DNA of 64,000 nt from Streptomyces sp. V2I9 (GCF_030817475.1 NZ_JAUSZJ010000002.1:4292626-4356625); one strand, 5' to 3'; positions 1 to 8,465 are shown, counted from the stretch's first letter. Notes: generated from the sequence alone by a model not told the origin. Numbers and translations: made by a program.

Positions 1-786
1 CGCGGGGGTCGTGGCGGGGAACGGCGGCATGGTCTCGTTCAGGTCGATCACATCGGCCGTGCCCCCGGCGGGGAGGTACTTGGCGCTGGTCGGATGGAGC
101 GCCTGCCAGTCGGCCCAGAGCTTGTCGACGAACGCGTGGTGCAGCCAGAACACCGGGTCGTTCGGGGAGACGCTGGACTCCATCTGGCCCCAGACCCAGG
201 TGTGCACGCGGTTGTGCATGCTCATGTACCCGGACGAGCCCTCCAGCGTGGCGCGGAAACCGGCCGAACCGTCGCGGAACGGGGCGGAGTCGTAGACGGG
301 GATGGCGAGGGCGGAGTCGACCTCGGATTTCGTCGGGAGCGTGGAGACGCGGTAGCCGAGGTTGCGGGCGAGGAACTCGCGGCTGTCGACCTGGACGCTG
401 ATCTTCCAGTTGCCGGTGGAGAAGGCGAAGGGGCCGTCCATCACCTGGTCGTCCAGGGGGCGGCCGGTGCCACCGAGGAAGTCCGGCGCCCAGAGGGAGG
501 AGGCGACGGTGTTGTCGGTGGTCCAGTCCCAGTAGGGGATCGACACCGAGGGGTCGAACTTCTGGAGTTCGAGCTCGAAGTCGATGAGGAACTTGCGGTG
601 CCAGGGGAGGAACGACGGGCCGAAATGGGCCACGTAGACGCCGGTGTTCATGTCTATCGAGAACCGGGTGCGGTGGGTGGAGACGAACTCGTCGTACACG
701 CCCTTGCGCTTCATCCCGAGGACGGCGTCGACGAAGGCCTTCTTCTCGGAGGCCGTGAGGTTCGCCTGGTTCTTGCGTACGGTCAT
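1..786 (-). CDS. melC2: Tyrosinase MelC2 (3' end outside window)
   Basis: Type-3 binuclear copper monophenol monooxygenase that makes melanin from tyrosine. It starts MTVRKNQANLT at 786 and runs off the left edge after 262 codons; the usual Streptomyces length is about 273, so only the last dozen residues are missing. Both copper sites are visible: HFGPSFLPWHRKF for CuA, and NRVHTWVWGQM plus NDPVFWLHHAFVDKLW for CuB. There is no signal peptide. In this family the apoenzyme is loaded with copper by MelC1 and exported piggy-back on its Tat signal. The gene follows melC1 after 16 nt, so the two form one operon. Confidence 0.95.
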   Translation of the reverse strand, partial: MTVRKNQANLTASEKKAFVDAVLGMKRKGVYDEFVSTHRTRFSIDMNTGVYVAHFGPSFLPWHRKFLIDFELELQKFDPSVSIPYWDWTTDNTVASSLWAPDFLGGTGRPLDDQVMDGPFAFSTGNWKISVQVDSREFLARNLGYRVSTLPTKSEVDSALAIPVYDSAPFRDGSAGFRATLEGSSGYMSMHNRVHTWVWGQMESSVSPNDPVFWLHHAFVDKLWADWQALHPTSAKYLPAGGTADVIDLNETMPPFPATTPA

Positions 787-802
787 GGTCGGTGCTCCCG
801 GC

Positions 803-1222
803 TCAGGCGGTGGGGTCGAACGGGACGACGGAGGCGCCCTTGAGGGAGATGACCGCGGTGCGCGCGGCGTCGAGCGGGGTCGCGAACCTCTCGTAGTGGT
901 TGATCGCGCTGCTCCAGCCGCTCTTTCCGTGCTGCATCACATGGAGGTCGCGGCCGTCGATCGACACCCGGTAGACGGCGCTGTGCCCGGCGTGGGCATG
1001 GGCGTGGGCGTGCGCCTCGGCGGGCGCGCCCTGGATGCGGCGCCCCTGGAAGACCTCGTCGAAGGGCGCGGGCCCTGCGGCGGCGCCCGGAGCGGGAGCC
1101 TTCTTGTCCCTGGGCGCGGCCGACACGGTGCCCGTGGACGTGGAGACCATGCCGACGAGCGCGATGCTCGCGGCCGCACCGGTGGCGGCCCCGAGGGCCT
1201 GGCGGCGAGTGGGTCTGGACAT
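803..1222 (-). CDS. melC1: Tyrosinase cofactor / copper chaperone MelC1
   Basis: 139-residue partner that binds apo-MelC2, supplies copper and provides the export signal. The ATG at 1222 is preferred over an upstream in-frame ATG at 1288 because GGAGGA lies just upstream and the protein then opens with a Tat signal (RPTRRQALGA followed by a hydrophobic stretch). The mature part has a histidine-rich patch, AHAHAHAHAGH, at about residues 69-79, suited to copper transfer, followed by the conserved C-terminal MelC1 domain with FDEVFQGRRIQG and YRVSIDGRDLHVMQHG. It is the first gene of the melC operon. Confidence 0.95.
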   Translation of the reverse strand: MSRPTRRQALGAATGAAASIALVGMVSTSTGTVSAAPRDKKAPAPGAAAGPAPFDEVFQGRRIQGAPAEAHAHAHAHAGHSAVYRVSIDGRDLHVMQHGKSGWSSAINHYERFATPLDAARTAVISLKGASVVPFDPTA

Positions 1223-1805
1223 GGCTGAAAATTCCTCCAGAACATGGCTGAGGCGGCCTCTCAGGTGGGTCGGGGCCGCCTCGGCCATGTCTACACGCGG
1301 AGTGATAACGGCAGAAGAAGGTCGCTCGTGGTTGGCTCACTTACGGACATGTCCGCACAGGTCGCCGGGGTGTCGCAGGAGTACTGCCGGGAGGGTCCGC
1401 ACTCCGGAGATGCGGAGCGCGGGGGACTGGACCGCACATTGCGTTGAGAATGTGCCCTACCAGTGAAGATCCTTCGGTTCGTGGTGGACCGCTGCACGAT
1501 GAGGCAGTGGTTTAGACCTGACCGAAAATAGCCCATGTGATCTGTTCATCTGTGCGGCTTTTGGTGGAGATCCGGGGGAGGGGGTCGGGGGTGGTGGACG
1601 TGCGGGGTGCGGTCGCCCCCGCCCGTCCCGCCCCGGCTGTCGCGCAGACTTGGCCGCCCCGTAACGCACTGTTCCTCTCCCCGCCCACCTGCGAGGATGC
1701 GAGGCCGACAGCCCGGCGACCGCCGGGCTGCGCCGTGTCGTCGGCCGCGTTCCCGCGAAGGGCACGCGACCGTGCACCCCGCATCGCGTCCGGGGGGACT
1801 GCTCC
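1223..1805. other. Intergenic region between melC operon and DUF4328 gene
   Basis: About 580 bases between two divergent genes, less GC-rich than its surroundings between about 1300 and 1570. It should carry the melC promoter on the minus strand and that of the 1806 gene on the plus strand. Apart from the DasR-like palindrome at 1506-1521 I see no ORF with coding character, no RNA gene and no clear hairpin. Confidence 0.5.
1506..1521. promoter_or_regulatory. Possible DasR-type (dre) operator
   Basis: The 16-mer AGTGGTTTAGACCTGA matches 12 of 16 positions of the palindromic DasR consensus AGTGGTCTAGACCACT, from memory. The left half is intact and the right half is degraded. It lies about 285 bp from each of the divergent start codons, far for a simple repressor site, so the assignment is weak. 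Confidence 0.25.
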
Positions 1806-2669
1806 GTGCTCTGCATCCGTTGCCGTATCAGAACGGCCGTCACCGACGACGGCCTGTGCACCTTCTGCTCGGACACCCGGCCCCCGCCGCCCGGCGGGCC
1901 GGCGACCGGACCGGGGGGATGGGGCGTGGGCACGTGGCCGCGCTCGCCCGTCGGCCTCGCGCGGGCCGTGACCGTGCTCCTCGGGGTGGTCATCGCCGCC
2001 GACGCGTTCGCCATCGGCACCGGACTGCGCGTGCGCGGCCTCTGGGACCGCCTGGCCACGGACGGCTCCCCGGACGTCCACGGCAGCGCGGGCCGGGCCG
2101 CCGAGCGGCTGTACGGCGCCGCCGCCGTCGCCCAGGGCGCGGCGCTGCTGGCCACGGCCGTCGTCTTCATCGTCTGGTTCCACCGGACCCGCCGGAACGC
2201 CGAGGTCTTCGACGCCGGGGTGCAGCGGATGGGCCCCGGCTGGGCGGTGGGCGGCTGGTTCGTCCCGGTCGCCAACTTCTGGCTCCCCTACCGTGTCGCG
2301 CGCGGGGTGTGGGAGGCCGGTGCGCGGACCGGGCCGGACGCCGGGTGGCGCACGGTGCCCAGGACCCCGCTCACCCTCTGGTGGGGTGCGTGGGTCGCCG
2401 GCCTGCTCGCCGCCCGCGTCACCGAGCGGATGTGGGAGAGGGCCGAGGAGCCCGAGGAGATCGTGCGGGCCGCAGGTCTGGTGGCGGCCTCCGACGCGCT
2501 GGACATCGTCGCCGCCGTCCTCGCCGTCCTCTTCGTCCGCGCCGTCACCCGGATGCAGGTCGAACGGGCCGCATGCTCCGGGGCCTCCGCCCCGGCGGCC
2601 TCGGACGCCCCCCTCCCGCCGTCGGCGGGCAGCGGCCCGCGCAGTGGAGCGACACCCACTCCGCAGTGA
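1806..2669 (+). CDS. DUF4328 membrane protein with N-terminal zinc ribbon
   Basis: 287 residues from a GTG start. Cysteines at 3, 6, 18 and 21 form a CxxC...CxxC zinc ribbon, followed by a Pro/Gly linker and several hydrophobic segments: about 49-70, 95-120, 145-165, 190-205 and 230-250. The layout (first helix, a loop ending FHRTRRNAEVF, then GWAVGGWFVPVANFWLPYR) fits the DUF4328 family of actinobacterial membrane proteins, whose function is unknown. It is divergent from melC and followed after 49 nt by another plus-strand gene. Confidence 0.8.
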   Translation: MLCIRCRIRTAVTDDGLCTFCSDTRPPPPGGPATGPGGWGVGTWPRSPVGLARAVTVLLGVVIAADAFAIGTGLRVRGLWDRLATDGSPDVHGSAGRAAERLYGAAAVAQGAALLATAVVFIVWFHRTRRNAEVFDAGVQRMGPGWAVGGWFVPVANFWLPYRVARGVWEAGARTGPDAGWRTVPRTPLTLWWGAWVAGLLAARVTERMWERAEEPEEIVRAAGLVAASDALDIVAAVLAVLFVRAVTRMQVERAACSGASAPAASDAPLPPSAGSGPRSGATPTPQ

Positions 2670-2718
2670 CGCTTTTCGGCCATTCGGCGCAGTACCCGGT
2701 AGACCGAGGGAGACGTCG

Positions 2719-3384
2719 ATGAGTCTGCTGGAACTGATCGAACGAGCCGACGAGCGCGCCCTGGCCGCCGCCGCGGTGGCCTGCCTGGACCGGTGCCTGC
2801 CGCTGCTCGCGGGGGTCGGGGCCGAGCCACTGCGCCCGCTCTGGGCCGGCTGCGAGGACGGGCGGGATTGGGCCAATCGGCTCACGGCGGTGCGGACGGA
2901 GCTGGGCAACGCCTCCGGGGGTGCGTCGGGGGACGTCTCCGGGCGCGCGTCGGGGGAAACCGCCGACACGGACGTCTCCGGGCGCGTGTCGGGGGAAACC
3001 ACCGGCGCCGACGACCCCGCCACGCTCGTACGAGCCATGCTGGCCGCCGCCCCCTCCGACTTCGCCGCTCCCGTGCTGCGGGAGTGGGCCGACGCCTGCT
3101 CGCTGGTCGTCCTCCGCGTCCACGGCCGGTTCGACGCTCCGGACCGGGACGCGCCGGCGGACGAGGAGCACCTGCTCAAGGCGGCCCGCAACGGTGAACC
3201 GGCCCCTGTGGGCCCCCTGGTGGCGGGGGAGCTGGCCCGACAGGCCCGCATTCTGGAGATCCTCGCGGAGACATCCGGCACGACGGCCGGCGGGGCGGGC
3301 CTCCGCAAGGCGCTGGACCTGTCCACGGAGGGCCGCCGGGTCCTGCGCGCGGTGATGTCCCGCCGGGCACGCGGACGGGGCTGA
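2719..3384 (+). CDS. Unknown 221-aa protein with internal repeat
   Basis: I do not recognise the family. The ATG at 2719 has a purine-rich stretch (GAGGGAGA) about 6-13 bases upstream. The protein is mostly helical with a strongly alternating Leu/Ala pattern (LLELIERADERALAAAA at the N-terminus). No signal peptide or convincing membrane segment is seen. Residues about 67-98 are a low-complexity insert built from two near-identical copies of DVSGRxSGET, encoded by a tandem DNA repeat. It lies 49 nt after the DUF4328 gene and may share its transcript. Confidence 0.65.
   Translation: MSLLELIERADERALAAAAVACLDRCLPLLAGVGAEPLRPLWAGCEDGRDWANRLTAVRTELGNASGGASGDVSGRASGETADTDVSGRVSGETTGADDPATLVRAMLAAAPSDFAAPVLREWADACSLVVLRVHGRFDAPDRDAPADEEHLLKAARNGEPAPVGPLVAGELARQARILEILAETSGTTAGGAGLRKALDLSTEGRRVLRAVMSRRARGRG
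2932..3003 (+). repeat. 39-bp tandem repeat inside the 2719 gene
   Basis: The block starting GACGTCTCCGGGCGCG occurs at 2932 and again at 2971, differing at a few positions, and is in frame (39 = 13 codons). It encodes the doubled DVSGR(A/V)SGET motif. Confidence 0.8.
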
Positions 3385-3791
3385 GACCGGCGGGCGGGCT
3401 GGATCCGGCCTCCGGGGCCGAGGTGCGCGGCCGGAGCCGAGGCGCGCCGACGGGGCTCGCGCGGCCGGAGCTGAGGCGCGCCCACGGGGCTGAGGTACGC
3501 GGACGGGCCTGAGGCGCGCCGACCGGGCCCGGGTACGCGCGGCCGGGACGAGGCGCGCCCACGGGGGCTGAAGCCGTAAGGAGCCGTGCGGCGGGGCCCG
3601 TCGTCCGCCTCGCCGTGCGGCGGCACCGACTCTGCGTCAGAGCGGCGTCAGAGCGGCGTCAGTCCGGCGTCAAGGGTGGCGCCCTGTTCGTATGGACCCC
3701 GTCAAGGCGGCTCAGCCTCCGGGGGAAGCCGAGGTTTGCTCGTGTCGGCCCAACGGCCGATTCCCTTCCTCGCATCCACCAGGAGTTCGCG
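3385..3791. other. Intergenic region upstream of kdp, with degenerate repeats
   Basis: Noncoding stretch of about 400 bases. The first half holds four degenerate copies of GAGGCGCGCC(G/C)AC(G/C)GGG starting at about 3439, 3473, 3511 and 3550, a period of roughly 34-39 bp, plus related GGCCGGAGC strings. The second half holds the four 11-bp repeats described separately and then the kdp promoter zone. No believable ORF is present. Confidence 0.6.
3634..3677. promoter_or_regulatory. Four 11-bp direct repeats upstream of kdp operon
   Basis: GCGTCAGAGCG occurs twice head to tail (3634, 3645), then GCGTCAGTCCG (3656) and GCGTCAAGGGT (3667). An 11-bp period is one helical turn and is the usual architecture of sites for OmpR/PhoB-type response regulators. 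Its position 115-160 bp before the first kdp ORF suggests the KdpE operator. The regulator is inferred, not shown. Confidence 0.55.
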
Positions 3792-3875
3792 ATGGCCGAT
3801 CTGGCCTTCGTCGCCACCACGATCGCGATATTCGCGCTGGTGGCTCTCGTCGCCCGTGGGGTGACCACGTCATGA
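3792..3875 (+). CDS. 27-aa membrane micro-ORF at head of kdp operon
   Basis: MADLAFVATTIAIFALVALV followed by ARGVTTS: one hydrophobic helix with a short basic tail. GGAG lies 7-10 bases before the ATG. Its TGA overlaps the ATG of kdpF (ATGA at 3872-3875), implying translational coupling. It is not KdpF itself, which follows. It may be a second small subunit or regulator of the Kdp pump, or a leader peptide for the operon; neither role is established by the sequence. Confidence 0.65.
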   Translation: MADLAFVATTIAIFALVALVARGVTTS

Positions 3876-3961
3876 CCGTGGAGAACGTCATCGGGCTCGT
3901 CGTCGCCGTTTCCCTGCTCGGATATCTCGTCCTGGCCCTCCTCTTCCCGGAGAGGTTCTGA
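3872..3961 (+). CDS. kdpF: KdpF small subunit of K+-transporting ATPase
   Basis: 29 residues, starting MTVENVIGLVVAVSLLGYLV and ending FPERF: a single membrane helix with the typical KdpF C-terminus. In the family it stabilises the KdpABC complex. It overlaps the preceding micro-ORF by 4 nt and ends 8 nt before kdpA. Confidence 0.9.
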   Translation: MTVENVIGLVVAVSLLGYLVLALLFPERF

Positions 3962-3969
3962 GAACGGAC

Positions 3970-5634
3970 ATGAGTCCCCAACTCGCCGGCCTGCTCCAAC
4001 TCGTCGCCCTGATGGCCGCGCTCGCCCTGTCCTACCGCCCGCTGGGCGACCACCTGGCCCGCGTCTACTCCTCCGACCGGCATTACCGGCCGGAGACGTG
4101 GATATACCGCGTCATCGGCGCCGATCCCGCCGCCGAGATGCGCTGGCCCGCCTATCTCCGCGCCGTACTCGCCTTCTCCGCGGTGAGCGTGCTCCTGCTC
4201 TACCTGATGCAGCGGGTACAGGGTTCGCTGCCCGGCTCTCTCGGTTTCTCCTCCATCGACCCGGACCAGGCGTTCAACACCGCCGCGTCGTTCGTCGCCA
4301 ACACCAACTGGCAGTCCTATTCCGGCGAACAGGCCATGGGCCACGTCGTGCAGACCGGCGGTCTGGCCGTGCAGAACTTCCTGTCCGCCGCCGTCGGCAT
4401 GGCCGTCGCGGTGGCACTCGTACGGGGCTTCGCCCGCTCCCGTACCGGTGAACTCGGCAACTTCTGGGCCGATCTGGTGCGCGGCACCGTACGCGTCCTG
4501 CTGCCCATCGCGGTGATCGGCGCGGTCGTCCTGGTCGCCTGCGGGGTGATCCAGAACTTCTCCGGAATCCACTCCGTCGGGCAGTTCGACGGCGGGACGC
4601 AGGAATGGAACGGCGGCGCGGTCGCCTCTCAGGAGGCCATCAAGCAACTGGGCACCAACGGCGGCGGCTATTTCAACGCCAACTCCGCCCACCCCTTCGA
4701 GAATCCGAACCCCCTCTCCAACCTGTTCGAGATCTTCCTCATTCTGCTGATTCCGTTCGCGTTGACGCGGACCTTCGGCCGGATGGTCGGTTCGCTCAAG
4801 CAGGGATACGCGATCCTCGGCGTGATGGCCGTCATCTGGCTCGGTTTCACGGCGCTGATGATGTGGACCGAATTCGCCCACCGAGGGCCCGCGTTCGAGA
4901 TCGCGGGCGGGGCGATGGAAGGCAAGGAGAGCCGCTTCGGCATCGCCGGATCGTCGCTCTTCGCCGTGGCGACCACCCTCACCTCGACCGGCGCGGTGAA
5001 TTCCTTCCACTCCTCGTACACGGGGTTCGGCGGCGGTATCACGATGCTGGGCATGCAGCTCGGCGAAATCGCCCCCGGAGGCGTCGGCTCCGGCCTCTAC
5101 GGCATGCTGATCATGGCGGTCATCGCCGTGTTCATCGCCGGGCTGATGGTCGGCCGCACCCCCGAATACCTCGGCAAGAAGATCGGCACCCGGCAGATCA
5201 AACTCGCCGCCTGCTACCTCCTCGTCACCCCGGCGCTCGTCCTCGGCTTCACCGCCGCCGCCATGGCCCTGCCCACCCCCGCCGACTCGATGACCAACTC
5301 CGGCGCGCACGGCTTCTCCGAGATCCTGTACGCCTACACCTCGGCCGCCAACAACAACGGCTCCGCCTTCGCCGGGCTGAACGCCGACACGCAGTGGTTC
5401 AACACCACCCTCGGCATGGCGATGCTGCTCGGCCGGTTCCTGCCGATGGCGTTCGTCCTCGCCCTGGCCGGCTCGCTCGCCGGGCAACGCCCGGTGCCCG
5501 TGACCGCGGGCACGCTGCGCACCGACAAACCCCTCTACGCGGGACTGCTCGGCGGCACGATCCTCATCATCACCGGACTCACCTACTTCCCGGCCCTGGC
5601 GCTGGGTCCGCTCGCCGAAGGGCTCGCCTCATGA
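3970..5634 (+). CDS. kdpA: K+-transporting ATPase subunit KdpA
   Basis: 554 residues, full length. This is the K+-binding channel-like subunit of the high-affinity Kdp P-type pump, with about ten membrane helices. The four selectivity-filter loops are visible: VANTNWQSYSGE, LGTNGGGYFNANSAHPFENP, TSTGAVNSFHS and NNNGSAFAGL. The stop overlaps the kdpB start by four bases (ATGA), as expected for a stoichiometric complex. Confidence 0.97.
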   Translation: MSPQLAGLLQLVALMAALALSYRPLGDHLARVYSSDRHYRPETWIYRVIGADPAAEMRWPAYLRAVLAFSAVSVLLLYLMQRVQGSLPGSLGFSSIDPDQAFNTAASFVANTNWQSYSGEQAMGHVVQTGGLAVQNFLSAAVGMAVAVALVRGFARSRTGELGNFWADLVRGTVRVLLPIAVIGAVVLVACGVIQNFSGIHSVGQFDGGTQEWNGGAVASQEAIKQLGTNGGGYFNANSAHPFENPNPLSNLFEIFLILLIPFALTRTFGRMVGSLKQGYAILGVMAVIWLGFTALMMWTEFAHRGPAFEIAGGAMEGKESRFGIAGSSLFAVATTLTSTGAVNSFHSSYTGFGGGITMLGMQLGEIAPGGVGSGLYGMLIMAVIAVFIAGLMVGRTPEYLGKKIGTRQIKLAACYLLVTPALVLGFTAAAMALPTPADSMTNSGAHGFSEILYAYTSAANNNGSAFAGLNADTQWFNTTLGMAMLLGRFLPMAFVLALAGSLAGQRPVPVTAGTLRTDKPLYAGLLGGTILIITGLTYFPALALGPLAEGLAS

Positions 5635-7787
5635 GCACCGCCACCCCCACCCCCACCCGCGCACCCGGCGGCGGCCTGCCGCCGGCCGGCGGCACCGGGG
5701 ACTCCACCAGGGCCGGCAGCGGACTGTTCGATCCGCGACAGCTCGTGAAGTCGTTCCCGGACGCGCTGCGCAAGCTCGACCCGCGCGTGATGATCGCGTC
5801 ACCGGTGATGTTCGTCGTCCTGATCGGCTCCGTCGTCACCACCGCGCTCGCGCTCACCGACCCGACCGACCGGTTCGGCTGGGCGATCACCGCCTGGCTC
5901 TGGCTGACCACGGTCTTCGCCAACCTGGCGGAGGCGGTCGCGGAGGGACGCGGCAAGGCCCAGGCCGACACGCTGCGCAAGGCCAGGACCGACACCGTCG
6001 CCCGCCGCGTCCTCGGTGGCGCCGCGCCGGAATCCCGTCCGCGGACCCGTACCGGGGACCGCGCCGAGGAGCAGGTCGCCGGAACGGACCTGCGCGTCGG
6101 CGACCTGGTGGTCTGCGAGGCCGGTGACGTCATCCCCGGCGACGGGGACGTGGTCGAAGGCGTCGCCTCCGTCGACGAGTCCGCGATCACCGGCGAATCC
6201 GCCCCGGTCATCCGCGAGTCCGGCGGCGACCGCAGCGCGGTGACCGGTGGGACGAAGGTGCTGTCCGACCGGATCGTCATCAGGATCACCACGAAACCGG
6301 GCGAGACCTTCATCGACCGCATGATCGGCCTGGTGGAGGGCGCCTCCCGGCAGAAGACGCCCAACGAGATCGCCCTGAACATCCTCCTGGCGTCCCTCAC
6401 GATCGTCTTCCTGCTCGCCGTCGTCAGCCTGAAGCCCTTCGCGATCTACGCGGGGGCCGACGACCAGACCTCGATGATCGTGCTCACCGCGCTGCTGGTG
6501 TGCCTGATCCCCACCACGATCGGCGCGCTGCTGTCCGCGATCGGCATCGCGGGCATGGACCGCCTCGTCCAGCGCAACGTGCTCGCCCTGTCCGGGCGCG
6601 CGGTCGAGGCCGCGGGCGACGTCTCGACCCTCCTCCTCGACAAGACCGGCACCATCACCCTCGGCAACCGGCAGGCGGCCGAGTTCGTCCCTGTCGACGG
6701 GGTGGCGGTGGCCGAACTCGCGGACGCCGCCCAGCTCTCCTCGCTCGCCGACGAGACGCCCGAGGGCCGGTCGATCGTCGTGCTGGCCCAGAAGGAGTAC
6801 GGGCTGCGGGAACGGGACCCGGAGGAGTCGGCGGGCGCCGCCTGGGTGGCGTTCACCGCGCAGACCCGGATGTCGGGCGTCGACCTGGACGGGCGCGCGG
6901 TCCGCAAGGGCGCGTCCGGCTCCGTGGTGGCCTGGGTGAAGGACCGAGGGGGCCGCGTCCCCGACGACGTGGGGGAGGCCGCGGACCGCATCGCCCAGGC
7001 GGGCGGCACCCCGCTGCTGGTGGCCGCGGCGGACGGCGACGGCGCGCGGGTCCTCGGCGTCATCCACCTCAAGGACGTGGTGAAGGAGGGCCTGCGGGAA
7101 CGGTTCGGCGAGCTGCGCCGCATGGGCATCCGTACGGTGATGATCACGGGTGACAACCCGCTGACCGCGAGGGCGATCGCCGAGGAGGCGGGCGTCGACG
7201 ACTTCCTGGCGGAGGCGACCCCCGAGGACAAGATGGCCCTCATCAAGCGGGAACAGGCCGGCGGCAGGCTCGTCGCGATGACCGGCGACGGCACCAACGA
7301 CGCACCCGCGCTGGCCCAGGCGGACGTCGGCGTGGCGATGAACACCGGGACCTCGGCCGCCAAGGAGGCCGGGAACATGGTGGACCTCGACTCCGACCCC
7401 ACCAAGCTGATCGAGATCGTCGAGATCGGCAAGCAACTCCTGATCACCCGAGGTGCGTTGACGACGTTCTCGCTCGCCAACGACGTGGCGAAGTACTTCG
7501 CGGTCATCCCCGCCATGTTCGCGGTGGCGTACCCGTCGCTGGGGCGGCTCGACGTCATGGGGCTCACCTCACCCGAGTCCGCGATCCTGTCGGCGGTCAT
7601 CTTCAACGCCCTCGTCATCGTCGCACTGGTCCCCCTTGCCCTGAAGGGCGTCCGCTACCGGCCTTCGAGCGCCGACCGGATGCTCCGTCGCAACCTCGGC
7701 ATCTACGGACTCGGCGGCATCGTCGCCCCGTTCATCGGCATCAAGCTCATCGACCTGCTCCTCTCCCTCATCCCCGGAATCGGCTGA
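5631..7787 (+). CDS. kdpB: K+-transporting P-type ATPase subunit KdpB
   Basis: 718 residues; catalytic P-type ATPase of the Kdp complex. The start at 5631 overlaps kdpA. The first ~45 residues are a Pro/Thr/Gly-rich extension, then helices. Motifs: actuator loop ITGESAPVIRESGG, phosphorylation motif LLLDKTGTITLGN with the aspartate at about residue 337, the nucleotide domain, and hinge motifs ITGDNPLTARAIAEEAG and MTGDGTNDAPALAQADVGVA. It ends 6 nt before kdpC. Confidence 0.97.
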   Translation: MSTATPTPTRAPGGGLPPAGGTGDSTRAGSGLFDPRQLVKSFPDALRKLDPRVMIASPVMFVVLIGSVVTTALALTDPTDRFGWAITAWLWLTTVFANLAEAVAEGRGKAQADTLRKARTDTVARRVLGGAAPESRPRTRTGDRAEEQVAGTDLRVGDLVVCEAGDVIPGDGDVVEGVASVDESAITGESAPVIRESGGDRSAVTGGTKVLSDRIVIRITTKPGETFIDRMIGLVEGASRQKTPNEIALNILLASLTIVFLLAVVSLKPFAIYAGADDQTSMIVLTALLVCLIPTTIGALLSAIGIAGMDRLVQRNVLALSGRAVEAAGDVSTLLLDKTGTITLGNRQAAEFVPVDGVAVAELADAAQLSSLADETPEGRSIVVLAQKEYGLRERDPEESAGAAWVAFTAQTRMSGVDLDGRAVRKGASGSVVAWVKDRGGRVPDDVGEAADRIAQAGGTPLLVAAADGDGARVLGVIHLKDVVKEGLRERFGELRRMGIRTVMITGDNPLTARAIAEEAGVDDFLAEATPEDKMALIKREQAGGRLVAMTGDGTNDAPALAQADVGVAMNTGTSAAKEAGNMVDLDSDPTKLIEIVEIGKQLLITRGALTTFSLANDVAKYFAVIPAMFAVAYPSLGRLDVMGLTSPESAILSAVIFNALVIVALVPLALKGVRYRPSSADRMLRRNLGIYGLGGIVAPFIGIKLIDLLLSLIPGIG

Positions 7788-7793
7788 TCCGCC

Positions 7794-8465
7794 ATGACCA
7801 ACACCTCCGTCAGCAGCACCGCGCGCGTCCTCGGGGCGGGCCTGCGTGCCTTGCTCGCCCTCACCCTCGTGTGCGGGGTGATCTACCCGCTCGCCGTGAC
7901 CGGCGTCGCCCGGACGCTGTTCCGCGACCGGGCCGACGGCTCGGAGACCAAGGACGCGAGCGGGCAGGTCGTGGGCTCGTCCCTCATCGGCCAGCGCTAC
8001 GACCTCCCGCCGGAGAAGGGAGAGGAATCGCCCGCTCCGGACCTGCGGTGGTTCCAGCCGCGTCCCTCCCACGGCCTCGGGACCAACAGCGTCAACACCC
8101 GGTACGCGCTGATCCTCTCGGGCGCGACCAACCGCTCCGGCGACAACGAGGAGCTGATCGGATGGGTGAGGGACGCGAAGGCCGCCGTGGTGAAGGACAA
8201 CTCCACCGCCACGTACGAGGTCCGGCCGTCCGCCGTCCCGCCCGACGCCGTCACGTCGTCCGGCTCCGGCCTGGACCCGCACATCTCACCCGCGTACGCC
8301 GCACTCCAGGTCCACCGGGTGGCCGAGCGCAACGGCCTCGGCGTCCGGCAGGTCGAGCGCCTGGTCGAGGACCACACCACCGGCCGCCTGCTGGGCTTCA
8401 TGGGCGAGCCCCGCGTGAACGTCCTCGAACTGAACACGGCGCTGCGGGACGTGATCCGGGGCTGA
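7794..8465 (+). CDS. kdpC: K+-transporting ATPase subunit KdpC
   Basis: 223 residues with one N-terminal membrane helix (about 11-35) and a large outer domain. Family motifs: FRDRADGS, GSSLIGQRYD, SGSGLDPHISPAYAALQVHRVA and the C-terminal NVLELNTALRD. It ends the operon; the KdpD sensor kinase and KdpE regulator do not follow, unlike in many bacteria. A GC palindrome at about 8467-8482 may help terminate transcription. Confidence 0.95.
   Translation: MTNTSVSSTARVLGAGLRALLALTLVCGVIYPLAVTGVARTLFRDRADGSETKDASGQVVGSSLIGQRYDLPPEKGEESPAPDLRWFQPRPSHGLGTNSVNTRYALILSGATNRSGDNEELIGWVRDAKAAVVKDNSTATYEVRPSAVPPDAVTSSGSGLDPHISPAYAALQVHRVAERNGLGVRQVERLVEDHTTGRLLGFMGEPRVNVLELNTALRDVIRG

Noticed and set aside
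3634..3677. CRISPR-like short repeats
   Set aside because: 11-bp units with no spacers, at a promoter.
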